Shown: one piece after another, positions 30,156 to 40,905 of the stretch
How the letters are laid out: every line of letters begins with the position of its first letter
How positions within the stretch are numbered: position 1 is the first letter of the stretch
Assembly: GCA_000149265.1 (NCBI GenBank)
Contig: CH003281.1
Span: forward strand, 205,372-269,371
DNA from: Ciona savignyi
Taxonomy: Eukaryota > Chordata > Ascidiacea > Phlebobranchia > Cionidae
DNA length: 64,000 bases
Direction of reading: 5' to 3'
The notes under the pieces: model-generated
Told to the model about the DNA's origin: nothing
What the model saw: only the letters and a program-made list of their open reading frames with translations
Database searches by the model: none
Program-made: the position numbers and the translations under genes

Positions 30156-31003
30156 AAAACGAACCAAAGTTCTTTTACCTAGAAATATAAAACGCGGAAA
30201 AAAACGGAAGACGGAAGTGAAAAGTTAAACCCCTTAACAAGGGGCTACGGTCCTAAAAATTACAGAATTTGTTAATTGAACCGTGCTCTTTCGAATGATA
30301 ATTTTTGATTTGAAAAAAAATGTAAAATATTAATATCGAATATGAATATTATTAATATTCACGCATTTATAGAGTTTTCGCCAGTTATTCCTTTGGATAT
30401 GTTGTAGCCCTTGCCAATACCTTCAAATTGATATATAAATTATATACAATATCCGCGGGGGGCTATATGCACGAAGCGTCTGAATATTCATAACTCGTGA
30501 TTTAGGGATGCTGCGGTTTTCATATCCAGATGAACATTTATGGAGTTTTTGCCAAAAATCCTTTGTATATGTTGTAGCCCTTATAAATACCTTTAATTTA
30601 ATGTATAGTTTATATAGAATAACCGCAAGAAACTATATGCACGAAGTGTCTGAATATTCATAACTCTTCATCAAAGGATGTATCGGAAGATGCTGCAGTT
30701 TTCTTATCCAGATGGATATTTATAGAGTTTTCGCCAATTATTCCTTTGGATATGTTGTAGCCCTTATAAATACCTTCAATTTAATGTAAAGTTTATATAC
30801 GATAACCGCGGGAAGCTATATGCACGAAGCGTCTGAATATTCATAACTCGCTTTACAGGGGGGTGCACTGGAAGATGCTGCGGTTTTCTTATCCAGATGG
30901 ACATTTATAGAGTTTTCGCCAATTATTCCTTTGGATATGTTGTAGCCCTTATCCGTTTTTCCGCGTTTTATATTTCTAGGTAAAAGAACTTTGGTGAAAA
31001 ACG
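30156..31003. mobile_element. 848-bp element: inverted repeats around a tandem satellite
   Basis: About 50-bp arms at 30156-30207 and 30953-31003 are inverted copies. Each contains AAAGTTCTTTTACCTAGAAA then TATAAAACGCGGAAAAA in the left-arm sense. Between them run about 3.5 tandem units of 171-185 bp, with starts at 30365, 30536, 30718 and 30903. Each unit carries AGTTTTCGCCA-type and GGATATGTTGTAGCCCTTAT blocks. A separate CCCCTTAACAAGGGG palindrome sits just inside the left arm. No coding capacity. Resembles non-autonomous fold-back or MITE-like elements. Confidence 0.68.
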
Positions 31004-31994
31004 AGGAAAACACGTAATCAACAAAATAAACTAATCACAAAGCGACAACTAAACGGGCATCTAAAAAGAGCACGACGTCACAAAATAGAATTAAAGAAAA
31101 ATACACCGAGGGCCCAACTCCATACGCTACAGGAAAATCAAAATGTTGTCTTTTCCGAATGAAATGAAACCCAGAAATAGCTAGTGTAACAAGTGGGTTT
31201 TAAAAATACAGAATCATGAATATCCTATCCTAAAACAGTAACAACTCGGTATTTCATTGTACAAGAAGCTGAAGTACAGTATATGGGCAGAATTTATTTG
31301 GTCTATACAGATGGACTCGAATTAACCCTAAAAAATATGGAGTCAAGTGTGTATAAAAAGACTTGCTCGATATAGACTCCTCTTGTCCGAATCTTTACAC
31401 TGCAATGACCACCAATTCCAATAAACAAAACATCTACAAAACAATATACTGTAGCGATGGTTTGAAAGACCGATTAGCTAGGTGGGTTAGTGTGTCGCCT
31501 TTCAGCTTAAGGCTTGCAGGATCGAAAATTGTCGACAGCTAATCGGTTATGTAGTTGGGCAAGGTAGACAATGTTATCATCATTAAAACATAGTCGCCTA
31601 TAAACTAAAATGCGGAACTGAATTAATATTGCAACTATGCAACTTAAAACCACATTGCAACTTAAAAAAACAAAGGCTACCACATAAAAATTATTTAAAC
31701 AGTGATATAACTTTCATGCATATACTGTTCCTGGTGGTGGTTTACTTTTAAAGTAAAAGTGAAATTTGATGGATTAATCATGTTTGGATGTTTATTCCGA
31801 ATCAAAATTCGAATGGGAAATGATTCTTTAAAACTTTTTGATTCTAGCAAATTATAATTAAGTACTCACAGAGGAACAAAAAGTCTAGTTTAGGGTGGTT
31901 CGAAATTCTAGATTAAAAATTATTGGTTCTAAAATAAGTCTAAAAAGCAAACTGATCCGAATAAGGACATGGCTATGTTAACCAGCAGTAAACA
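31004..31994. other. intergenic downstream of GUCD1
   Basis: Contains a SINE A head fragment (about 31470-31570: CGATTAGCTAGGTGGGTTAG, GCTAATCGGTTATG). Otherwise AT-rich with no supported exon. Confidence 0.5.
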
Positions 31995-34900
31995 CTAACT
32001 GGGACCAAAGATAAATAGAATGTCTTCGTCAGTTCCATAACTTTTCCGTGCTCTTTCAAAACTTGGTATAGTGCATCTACTCCCACATTCTAAAAAATAA
32101 GTTATATAGGATATTCATGTTTATGACGGTCAAATACCAGAGCCATTGTAGTGTGTTGTTTATGGTTGAAACATTCTTCATTTTACCAAGTTCAGACAAT
32201 GTCTGCTAGGTGCCTTGCCCAAGGACACAAACGACTAGCTTGCGGCCAGTTTCAAACCTGCAACCCTTTAAATAAAACCCCACAGACACACCAACCCACC
32301 AAGCTAATTGTTTGGTCAAAAATCTATTGAAATGGATACTTTTTTAAAGGATCTATATCCTATATTAGCCTTTTAAAATTACCAACATCAAAATACATCA
32401 TATTCTATTCAAGACTTACTATTCGCTGAGGGGTCATTAAAAATAACTTCGTCTTTCTTGAGATTAAAGCCAACAACCAGTATGAAGTGGCCCCAATACT
32501 GCATATTTGTGTGAGAACGAGTATTTTCATCGGATGAAGTTATGTTTTCTTCACTGGGTGGATGTGTCTTCTTACAATCAGTTCGAGCTTTGCTTAGATT
32601 TTCTTCGCTGTCAACTGTTGGGTGGTGGTCGCCACTTGGTTCTTTAGAATTCAGGTTCTGAACACTTGGATCAGGGCAAATTGGTGGGTCTTCTCTATCA
32701 CATGATTCGTTTTGGATTCTTTGAAGCTTTGTGTCATCAACTAACACAATGACTGGCTGAAAAACATAAAATCGATTTAAATCATAGCGCCTTCAGTTTG
32801 TGAAGGGTTGTTCAATCGATTCTTGCTGCTCTCTAGACGGTTGTGTCTTCAAGCATATACTAGGCGAGTGTCGCCTAACCAAGTGCATTATTGGGTTGAA
32901 CTAAAACTGTAAAAATGTTTTAATCATATACAACATATGATACCTGGTGATGAGCCATGGTAATATGGTTTAGTGTGTCTCCTTTTAGTTGAAAGGTTGT
33001 AGGTTCAAAACTGGTCACAAGCAAGTTGGTTGTGTCTTCTGGCAAGGCACCTAACAGACATTGCCTGAACCAAGAGAATTAATGGGTTCTTCTAAATTGA
33101 AGGAACATATGATTCATACACAACACACTAGTTCGGCTGACCCGACAGTGGGTGCAAGGTAATCTGACGATTTCCCAGTTGTTAACGCCCCTTTGTGTAT
33201 TCCCAATCACAGGAATAAAAAGAATATCCTTTCCTATGCTATCCTATCCTGACATCTGCCAGTGTGATCACATACCTATAAAACATTTAAATAAATAGGA
33301 AATAACTATTAAGAGTAAATTTCTACTATGTGTACAGACTGTTGTGTCAGTACTGAAGGGTATATAATTAAATTAAATACTTATAGTGTAAGGTACTTAA
33401 ATTGAATACTTAGTACCTGGCAGTACTTTGTTATATGGTTGAATATTTCTTCCAGTGTTTTTGAGGTTTTTGTGACAGAAACTTTGTTATTTGCAGCAGA
33501 TTTAAAAAGGGAATTTATTCGAATTTCTTCATCAGAAAAACTATTGACCGATTTCACATAAAACGATTCTTCAGAATAACCGTTATCTACGCCCAGGGTA
33601 ACAGTTGTAAAACTGTGCTTGACACCTAAAAATATTTCTGTGCTCAAGAATGGATAGGTTTAGGATTTTGTTTCTGTAAATATAAAAAAGAAGGTGATAA
33701 TCTGACAGGCAATCGTCAGATTATCACATGCATACTGTGAGGTTATTAGAGCTATTACATTGTAGTCTATGTATGAAATTTTATGTTTCTACTGTTACAG
33801 TTTAACACAGTAGGCCTAATCTAATGGTGGAGTCAAGTGGAGTCGATTCTACCTTACTCAAGGACAACCAACAGACAGTGGCTGGTTTCAAACCAACAAT
33901 CTTTCGGCAAATGGAAAAATTAAGGGGCAACCGTTAGATCACCCCGTGCCCACCCTTGGGTAACCGGAGCTATTGCAATGTGTTGTATATGATTCACACA
34001 TTCCTTTAATATAGTAGAACCCATTAATCACTAGGTTCAGTATACGGTTGTCAGTTGATACAGGACATCTTTACCGACTACTTGAAAACAGTTTCCGATT
34101 CTTCACTTACTGCACTTTTGTACCTCGGAATAGGGTTTGAGCCAAATGGTTGTGCGATCAAAACTGGTTGCTAACTGTTCTTGGGCAAGGCACTTAGCAA
34201 ACATCGTCTGAACCCAAGGTATTATTGGGTTGAACTAAAAAAGCAGCAACATCTTAATAATATACAAAAAAACTGCAATAGTTTTGGAAATTGCACCGTT
34301 GGAGTGATCAAGCAATGGCGGATAAAACGCGATTCCCAATCTGCCAAGATACAATCGACACATCCATCCATTGACAGTTAATATTTAACAGAAATCATGT
34401 TCTACAAAAAATAACTTACCTAAAATGGAACACAGGTATGCTAGGTCCACTGTCCACACAGATTTTAAGAGCCCATGGCTTGCAATGGCTGCATCTACAT
34501 CAAAACATAAATTTTCTTTCGCTTCTAGATATCTGCAAAAAAATATTATCAAAGTCAATATTAGCAAACAAATTCTCTTTTCCAAACATTTTATGCAATT
34601 TTGTTGCTCTTTTTCTTTTCTTGTTATTTTTATTATTAAAAATAATGACCATTTTTTATTCGACTGGCTTCAATGGGATAAAAAACAAATCATTCTTATT
34701 ATTTTTAGAGCATATTGGCCTGGCGCAATGTATACAAATAGTCCAAGCAACAAAGATTTGGCTTCAAACAGCCATTCATAGGATAGAATAGGATATTCAT
34801 GTTTATCCACGTAAATGGAAAAAATAATGTTGAGTTTTATCACAATCAATCATCACTTTACTTCTTGATAACGTAAGTCAGCATTCTTACATAAAAATTC

Positions 34901-35274
34901 AACAGATCACCTCGCGCCCACAGCCAGGTTACCACAGCTACCACACTTGGTGTTTTATGAATTAAGGTTCCTTTAATTTTGGTAGAACCCCCATGAGTTC
35001 AGGCAAAGTTTGCTAAGCATCTTGCTGAAAGCGACTAGTTTCAAGAATTGAACAGTCAGCGACCAGTTTAGAACCCGCAACCCTTCTGCTGAAAGCCACT
35101 ATCAACCAAACTATTCGATCAGATAAAATATTACCTTAAAGACATAGAAAGACAAGCAATCCCACAGTCCCAATTGTCCTTTTGCATCACATGTTCTACA
35201 TCTAATTGAAAGCTATCTGGAAGTTTCAACTTCAATTGGGAAAACTTTTGGAGCAATTTGTCAAGAAATTCCAT
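31995..35274 (-). CDS. GUCD1: GUCD1-like protein (guanylylate cyclase-2 / C39-peptidase-like fold)
   Basis: Five exons (35274-35135, 34532-34420, 33637-33417, 32756-32420, 32089-31995), all GT/AG and phase-consistent, give 301 residues. Signatures shared with vertebrate GUCD1 are NWDCGIACLSM (residues 34-44), SVWTVDLAYL (71-80), TVTLGVDNGYSEESFY (about 96-111), VIVLVDDTK, GHFILVVGFN (247-256), FNDPS and ARKSYGTDEDILFIF at the C-terminus. C37, H248 and D266 align with the Cys-His-Asp pattern of the C39-like peptidase fold. Whether the protein is a protease, or a cyclase as its name suggests, is not settled here. It is longer than the roughly 240-residue human protein, mainly through an acidic Ser/Asn-rich insert (about 175-240) in exon 4. 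It lies about 220 bp downstream of the calcineurin-B-like gene on the same strand. Confidence 0.9.
32108..32310 (-). mobile_element. SINE (family A), degraded, in GUCD1 intron 4
   Basis: Starts GGATATTCATGTTTATGACG and retains TGCCTTGCCCAAGGACACAA and an altered head. Part of the body is deleted. Confidence 0.6.
32955..33250 (+). mobile_element. SINE (family A) in GUCD1 intron 3
   Basis: Diverged head (GGTTTAGTGTGTCTCCTTTT, GGTTCAAAACTGGTC), recognisable body (GGCAAGGCACCTAACAGACA) and tail GAATATCCTTTCCTATGC plus ATCCTATCCT. It is antisense to the gene. Further degraded SINE pieces lie in intron 2 (33690-34020 reverse, 34130-34290 forward). Confidence 0.68.
34779..35120 (-). mobile_element. 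SINE (family A) in GUCD1 intron 1
   Basis: Reverse copy: AGGATAGAATAGGATATTCA tail, an inserted AT-rich piece near 34830-34890, then the CACCTCGCGCCCACAGCCAG body and an altered head ending near CTATTCGATCAG. Confidence 0.66.
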
Positions 35275-35492
35275 TTTGTAAATTAAGGGAAGTTATTGTT
35301 TAGAAACTAATTTTATATGAGCCATGATAAAAAGCACCTATAAAAATAAAACATGTAAAAAATATACTTTCAAGGTATCACCGATTATGTTATTACAGTA
35401 AAAAAGCATACGGCAAGTAATCACATGTTCTATGAACCAAAAAGTGAAAAAAAAATAAAAAATGACTGCCAGCAATCAAAGTAATTTCAAAT

Positions 35493-36518
35493 TCAGTCTG
35501 TAAGCTGCAAATCAATTGTCATTTTCTCCGCCAATTCACTATGCGACATAAGCTGCTTGAATTTGTTCAGATCAATTTTCCCTCCTGCAACTTTTACCGA
35601 TTTTTTGGCAATTTCTTCGATCTGTTGATCATTCAGCGAAGGGGAAAGCAGTACGTGGTAATATCTGTACATTTCAATCCCCTGTAGATAACCAAGTTTC
35701 CGTACATCTAGCACTTCAAACAGAAGCTCTAACTTTTCCGTCGTTGTTCGCACTGACGAAAGAGCAGCGAAGAAGTCAACGAAATCTCGCGGATACAAGA
35801 TCCCAGTTCTTCCCCCATATTTTTCCGCAAAAATTGCAGCGAGCTTATGTTGACTAACTTCGGGAATTAAAAGAACATCTTTAATCGGGACACCAGATGT
35901 TTCATCCTTTGATTTCGAAGAATCGTGTTGGGAATAACGTTTCTGGACTTCTTGCAGATACCGTGGGGTGAGTCTGGTCTGAGAGAGGATTTCATTTTGT
36001 TCATCTTTCGTGAAGTAAGACACTTCTTGTCCCTTGAATTAAAGTTTTTAAATTGCGGAGGATTTTTGGCTGGCCAAAACATATTTGATGTGGATATCAC
36101 CAACACCTTAAATAGTACTTGTATCTTATGTAAAACAGATTAGTCTAAGTCCGCAAGGTTATCTGACGATTGCCTGTGTGTTAACTCCCTTGGTTTTCCG
36201 ACTCATGGGGATAAAAATGAATATCCTATATTCTAGTATTTTGTTACAAAAAAAGTTATTATGCATACACTGTTTGGTTTAGATTAAGAGGTGTGTCTTT
36301 TATCAAAGCACTTAACGGACATCAGAAAAGCCCAGTGGTTTAATTGGTTGAACTAATAAGGTAGAAATGTCTTAATTATATTACATTGCAATACACTTTT
36401 GGTCACTCAATGTGGGTGCAAGGTAATCTGAGGATTGCCCATGTAATAACATTCTTATCTTTTATAACGATCATGATTTAGATCGACTTCCTAAAATTAC
36501 ACAATTCTAACTTACCAT
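35493..36518 (-). CDS. calcineurin-B/CHP-like protein with N-myristoylation signal
   Basis: Two exons. Exon 1 ends in the start codon alone (ATG at 36518-36516, then GTAAG). Exon 2 (36032-35493, AAG acceptor) begins GGA CAA GAA, giving MGQEVSYFTK, a textbook N-myristoylation signal (Gly2, Ser6). The 180-residue length and helix pattern fit the calcineurin B / CHP / CIB group. The C-terminal EKMTIDLQ resembles the family's ending. The EF-hand loops are eroded: the third-loop equivalent, DVRKLGYLQGIE (110-121), keeps D1, G6 and E12 but has R and L at ligand positions 3 and 5, and the fourth is shortened to GGKIDLNKF. Weak or no calcium binding is therefore inferred. A role as a membrane-anchored partner or adaptor is inference. 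Intron 1 holds SINE fragments. Confidence 0.78.
36140..36470 (+). repeat. two SINE (family A) fragments in the calcineurin-B-like intron
   Basis: A 3'-end piece (36150-36235: ATCTGACGATTGCCTGTGTG to GAATATCCTA) and a body piece (36280-36470: GCACTTAACGGACATC, GTGGGTGCAAGGTAATCTGA). Neither has an intact tRNA head. Confidence 0.6.
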
Positions 36519-36670
36519 TTTAACAGGCTGTTTCTAGCATAATTAAAAAAACTATACGTATCTGCAAAACCTAAAGGCAAGGGTTATTTGTAACAAAATA
36601 ATGTGAAATGATTACAAATAAGTTTGCAAAATATATTAAAAGACAAAGAGGGAAATATATATATAAATAT

Positions 36671-36676
36671 ATTTAT
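36671..36676 (-). terminator. likely polyadenylation signal of the rhodanese gene
   Basis: AATAAA on the minus strand (plus-strand TTTATT) about 145 bases after the stop codon. Other A/T-rich signals are nearby, so the exact site is uncertain. Confidence 0.4.
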
Positions 36677-36820
36677 TTAGTTACAATATTCGCACACGCA
36701 GTACATTTAATATTGTATAAAGATAGAATTTTAAATGTGATTACTTTTCAAACCAAAAATAATAATTGTGTAGTGATGAAATATTAGATCAAAAATAAAT
36801 AAAAGAGTAAAATAAAAGTG

Positions 36821-37366
36821 TTAGTCAGTTTTTCTCAGGTTTTCCTTCAGTAATCTCCCCCAAATACTGTTAAATGGATGAGCAAATTTAGTAGAAGCTC
36901 CTTCCTTTGAAACAAGTGGCCTGTTCTCGTTGGCCCACTTAAATATGCTTCCTTCCAAGTTAAAATATTTACAAGAGTGCTGTAAATCACTTCGGGACTC
37001 CGACACCATATTTTGAAAACTTTGAATAAGTTGGGATGAACGATAACCAACTGAACAGTAAGCAACAACGTTTAGTGGATTTCCACTCGATAATTCTTTA
37101 TTTTTGATTAGTTCCAGCAACTTTGATGTATTGTGATCAATTGAATCGCCATAATTGAACCAAACGGATCCGGGAATTCGACTGACGTCGTGTTCGTAAT
37201 TGTACCTGATATCGATCAATAAAAGGCTGCTGTGATCGTTATTTTGCCAAATTGAATAAAAATCATGAGTGGTGATTTGAGAAACGCTTGGAAAACGAAG
37301 CCTAATGCCAGACAAAGCCATCCGCATTGCAAGACTAGATGGATTATCGTTATCTTCTTTATCCAT
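36821..37366 (-). CDS. single-domain rhodanese-like protein (181 aa)
   Basis: Intronless ORF with a good ATG (CAAAATGG). A rhodanese fold is shown by LLLIDIRYNYEHDVSRIPGS (residues 48-67), the active-site loop CSVGYRSSQL with catalytic Cys104 and Arg109, and NLEGSIFKWANENRPL near the end. The CxxGxR loop predicts a sulfurtransferase able to form a Cys persulfide. The physiological donor and acceptor are unknown. No mitochondrial targeting sequence or membrane segment is obvious (the N-terminus is acidic). It is the first of three head-to-tail minus-strand genes, about 300 bp upstream of the calcineurin-B-like start exon. The protein ends soon after the domain. I cannot name a specific vertebrate orthologue. 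Confidence 0.85.
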   Translation of the reverse strand: MDKEDNDNPSSLAMRMALSGIRLRFPSVSQITTHDFYSIWQNNDHSSLLLIDIRYNYEHDVSRIPGSVWFNYGDSIDHNTSKLLELIKNKELSSGNPLNVVAYCSVGYRSSQLIQSFQNMVSESRSDLQHSCKYFNLEGSIFKWANENRPLVSKEGASTKFAHPFNSIWGRLLKENLRKTD

Positions 37367-38309
37367 TTTGACTTAGTTTGCAGCTTACATCACACAAAAT
37401 GTGTTAAATATTAATATACAAACCAACTATTACCGTCCACAGAAATAAACCCGAAACGGTGTAGAATGTACTGTCTTAACACACATCTATTTAAATTCGA
37501 TAATGTAAGAAATACATTTTGCTTTTGTTTTGCTTATATTTGAGGAAATCCCCTAAATCAAAAGCTAAAGTTGTTTTGTGTTTAAATATAGAAATCTTTT
37601 AATAAACTTTATCAAAATGTACAAACAGTTTTAATTACAATTTGGGCATGAACCCTTCTCATTGACTTCTGTATTTTAAATGTCTCATTTAAAAAAGTTA
37701 TGTGCTTTTCCTTTAGTATGTGCATCGGTTGTGTTAACCATTCGGCCGCATGACTCTACCGGTGGCAAAGTGAATCGGTCGTGTCCTTGGGCAGTGTTCG
37801 TTTCATCCCCGCGTTCTGTCTGGCCACCAGTTGAGATTTCCACACGGAGCAACATCCCGTGCAACACCATATGTGTGGTGGTAGTGGGTCGTGTGGCCGA
37901 ATGATTAGGGACCGTCATATATGCGAAATTATACAAAAATAGGCATAGGGTTGGAAACTTAAGTTGACTAAATATTTCCCTACTTTATAATAAATGTTCT
38001 GCGATAATTAAAACCGGCCGCTTACTTCAGTCGCTAAGGTGGTAAAAACAAGCCACCGGTATTATGATGTCAAACTCAACATTTTCCGACGTAACATATA
38101 ATAATATGATGGCACAATTAATATAGGGGATTCCTCACGGGATGTTATTGATCGAAATGAGATTTCTACGGATCCTTCGTTTCCGCCAATACCGCGATCA
38201 TTTGTCGCAACTTTTTTATCATTTCCGAGATGTTCCAATTACTCCGATGTTTTTATCGACTTTATACAAATATACAAATGAGTGTTCCAAAAGTGTTTTA
38301 AAGTTAATG
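37367..38309. other. intergenic; tRNA-Ser-like repeat pieces
   Basis: Contains a family B copy at about 37882-37945 (GGTCGTGTGGCCGAATGATT) and an inverted head near 37726-37755 (TTAACCATTCGGCCGCATGA). The rest shows no supported exon. The rhodanese promoter should lie in the left part. Confidence 0.5.
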
Positions 38310-38699
38310 TTAGTTTTCAACCTGGTTTATTTGGTTCTCCGTGTGAGAAGTTGACAGGTTCCCACAACCTTTGAGGCAACAACCGCAGACGATTGATAAA
38401 AATAAAAGAAACATAAAAAATCTGAAGTACAAATGCCACGGAAATAGATCGGTAAAGAACGGGGAAGGCGGTGGATTTTTGCGGCGAATCGGTGTTTCGT
38501 ATTCCCGCTGGCAGCGATGGTTTGGTCCGATGTCGGGGTTTTCATACTTTTCCCCGTGATAAGTCGGTGAATGACAGATACCATAACCCGCGCATGACTT
38601 TGTGTGTCGTGGTATGACGTCACGCTGGTAATGGATCAACTGCTCGTCATGGTTGGCTGGTTCCACGTGACCCCAGATCGGTGACATGACTGGAGACAT
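38310..38699 (-). CDS. small C-terminally anchored membrane protein, unrecognised
   Basis: From ATG 38699 the ORF gives 129 residues. A His/Pro-rich soluble part (MSPVMSPIWGHVEPANHDEQ, then CAGYGICHSPTYHGEKYENP) leads to a hydrophobic segment (LYFRFFMFLLFLSIVCG) followed by CCLKGC and a short polar tail. This fits a tail-near membrane anchor with palmitoylatable cysteines. The frame stays open upstream, but those codons read into a tRNA-Ser-like repeat head (38805-38835). A possible splice acceptor (TTTTTCACAAG) lies just before the ATG, so the ATG start or a spliced upstream exon is preferred. No family recognised. Confidence 0.5.
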   Translation of the reverse strand: MSPVMSPIWGHVEPANHDEQLIHYQRDVIPRHTKSCAGYGICHSPTYHGEKYENPDIGPNHRCQREYETPIRRKNPPPSPFFTDLFPWHLYFRFFMFLLFLSIVCGCCLKGCGNLSTSHTENQINQVEN

Positions 38700-38855
38700 C
38701 AACTTGTGAAAAACATTCTTTTTTTCCGAGCTCAGTTTCGAACCCAATAAGGTTTCATCCCTAAGGCCGTTTTTGTTTTCAAAGTCAGTATATGTATTGG
38801 TCGCTTTAACCGCATTCGGCCACACGACCGTACATTTTGATTAACATTATTCCAG

Positions 38856-39100
38856 GACAGATAGCTCAATCAGTAAAGCGCGATAGCCAACCGAAAGGTC
38901 ACAAGATTAAAACTAGCCACTGGCCGGATTTGTCCTTGTACAATGCTCCCAGCATAATATCGCCTGAAGCCAGTGAAATTGGCTGTACTAAAACTTAAAG
39001 AAAGTTTATTCATACACAACACACTGCAATGGCTCCATTAACCCGACGATGGCGCGAGATAATACCCATTGTGTTTTTTCATTCACAAAAATAAAACATT
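38856..39100 (+). mobile_element. SINE (family A), diverged
   Basis: tRNA-like head CAGATAGCTCAATCAGTAAA, body with CATACACAACACACTGCAAT and ACCCGACGATGGCGCGAG, tail lost. Confidence 0.6.
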
Positions 39101-39131
39101 TTTTAGGTTTTTATATTAAAACCTTGTTTTT

Positions 39132-39428
39132 GTCCGGCAGGTTAGTCTGGCGGTTAAGTGTGTCGCCTTTCAATCGAAAGGTTGCAGTTCCGAAACTGGT
39201 CGCTAGCTAGTCGGTTGTGTCCTTGGTCAAGGCACTTTACGGACATTGCCGGAACCCAACGGTTAAATGGTTCTACTAAATTGAAGGAACGTGTCTATCA
39301 TACACAACACATTGCAGAAGCTTAGGTAACCCGACGATGGGTGCGAGGTGATGTGACGATTTCCCGTGTCCGTGTGTTAACCCCATTGGTTTTCCCATTC
39401 ACGGGGATAAACATGAATATCCTATTCT
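39132..39428 (+). mobile_element. full-length SINE (family A)
   Basis: Close to consensus from GTCCGGCAGGTTAGTCTGGC through CCTTTCAATCGAAAGG, CACGGGGATAAACATGAATA and TCCTATTC. It has a small GTCCGTGTG duplication near 39370. Confidence 0.82.
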
Positions 39429-39592
39429 TTTTATTAAAAAATCATTTTGATGTCTCAGGAATCTAATTAGTTCAAGGATTCAACACAGGGATCTTTGGAT
39501 TACTCACCATTACCGAATAATCATAAAATTATATTTTTCATAATTATTTATGCATTTTCCTATCCCCTTAAATGTTAAACCCCCCCACCCCC

Positions 39593-40905
39593 TCATTTCC
39601 TACATTGGTTCCATTTTTTGATTTCCGCGCTCTTTTCCATTTCAAGCTGTTTGGCTGATTTGCCCAACACCTCAACCACGTGACCTCCTTCTATGACCTT
39701 TGACCCACAGACCTCGTTCCACATTTCCTCCGATACTGACGTCACAAAACGAACCTGGATTGATGCAGACGACACTGGTTAATTATAGGATAGGAGGATA
39801 GGATATTCATCTTTATCCCCGTGAATGGGAAAACCAAGGCGGTTAACACACGGGCAATCGTCAGATCACCTCGCGTCCATCGTCGGGTTACCGGAGCTAT
39901 TGCAGTGTGTTGTATATGATAGACACGTTCCCTTGCCCAAGGACACAACCGACTAGCTAGCGACCAGTTTTGCACCTGCAACCGTTCGATTGAAAGGCGA
40001 CGCACTTAACCGTTAGACCAACGGGCCGGCCAATTATGATGAACGGGTTTATTAGATTCATGTTTTACTGCCTCGCCATCCATGCAAAAGGTTGCAGGTT
40101 CGAAACCGGTTGCTACCTAGTCGGTTGCATCCTTGGGTACAGCAGGTAAAGTTTAAATTATACAGAACGCAAAACCTCCAGTAACCTGACGGTGGACGCG
40201 AGGTGGTTGAACGATTGTCCGTGTGAGTTTTCCCATTCACAGATAAACATTAATATCTTATCCAAGATGGTGTGGGCTTTTGGCTGTAGACAGGTCAGAT
40301 ACCACACGAATGCTTTATGCATGAAGTCACATGCCTATACATATACGAGGGGATCATCTAGACTTGTCACTTCATGCATAGAGCATAGGTTCGTGCGGCT
40401 GCTTCGCTCAGTCATCAGCTGAAAGTTTTTTTGGATCTGACTATCTTCGTGACCAAGACATAATGTATACCATCTGCACCCAGTATACGATTGATAAATT
40501 AAATTGATACTGTAGAAATGGATTCAACGTATTTAACGAACTGCAATAGCCATGGTAACTTGATCACTGCGAGGTAATCCGGCGATTTTTCCTGTGATAG
40601 CATTTGCGTTTACCCATCCAACCATTAATATTCAACCTGAGTTTCTGACAAAAAAGGTTAATTTACCACAAATTGACCTTTGCTAGTTTCACGAACCCCA
40701 GTTCCTCAATCGCCCTCAGGACCCACAGATACCCGTTCCCCTCTAACACCCACCACCCTGGGGCTTTACGAGGGTCGTTCCAAACCTTGGGGTCGTAATA
40801 TGGACCCCTGTTGTCCGCTCGTCGCACTACTGTCACCTTGTGAGCAATCTCATCGGGTGATATTTGTCGTTGGAGGGCGCTTCGAAAAACCTCTATCATA
40901 CTTTC
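39593..40905 (-). CDS. unrecognised two-exon (or longer) gene, C-terminal 129 residues
   Basis: Exons 40905-40678 and 39754-39593 join in phase 0. Codon content is strongly protein-like: MIEVFRSALQRQISPDEIAH, ADNRGPYYDPKVWNDPRKAP, GWWVLEGNGYLWVLRAIEEL, then SVSEEMWNEVCGSKVIEG and a charged Lys/Glu C-terminus. No membrane segment is seen in these exons. The 5' end is uncertain: the first exon has an AG acceptor (TTTTCGAGCACAG) and begins GAA AGT ATG, so it could start at that ATG or continue from upstream, possibly from 41305-41445. I do not recognise the family. Intron 39755-40677 holds two SINE A copies. Confidence 0.65.
39787..40031 (-). mobile_element. SINE (family A), internally deleted
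   Basis: AGGATAGGAGGATAGGATAT tail, near-consensus 3' half, then a jump from GATAGACACGTTCC straight to CTTGCCCAAGGACACAAC, skipping about 50 bases of the consensus. The head CGTTAGACCAACGGGCCGG is intact. Confidence 0.78.
40058..40262 (+). mobile_element. SINE (family A) fragment
   Basis: B-box region (AGGTTGCAGGTTCGAAACC), TAGTCGGTTGCATCCTTGGG, then the 3' part (AACCTGACGGTGGACGCGAG) with a central deletion and a damaged tail. Confidence 0.6.
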
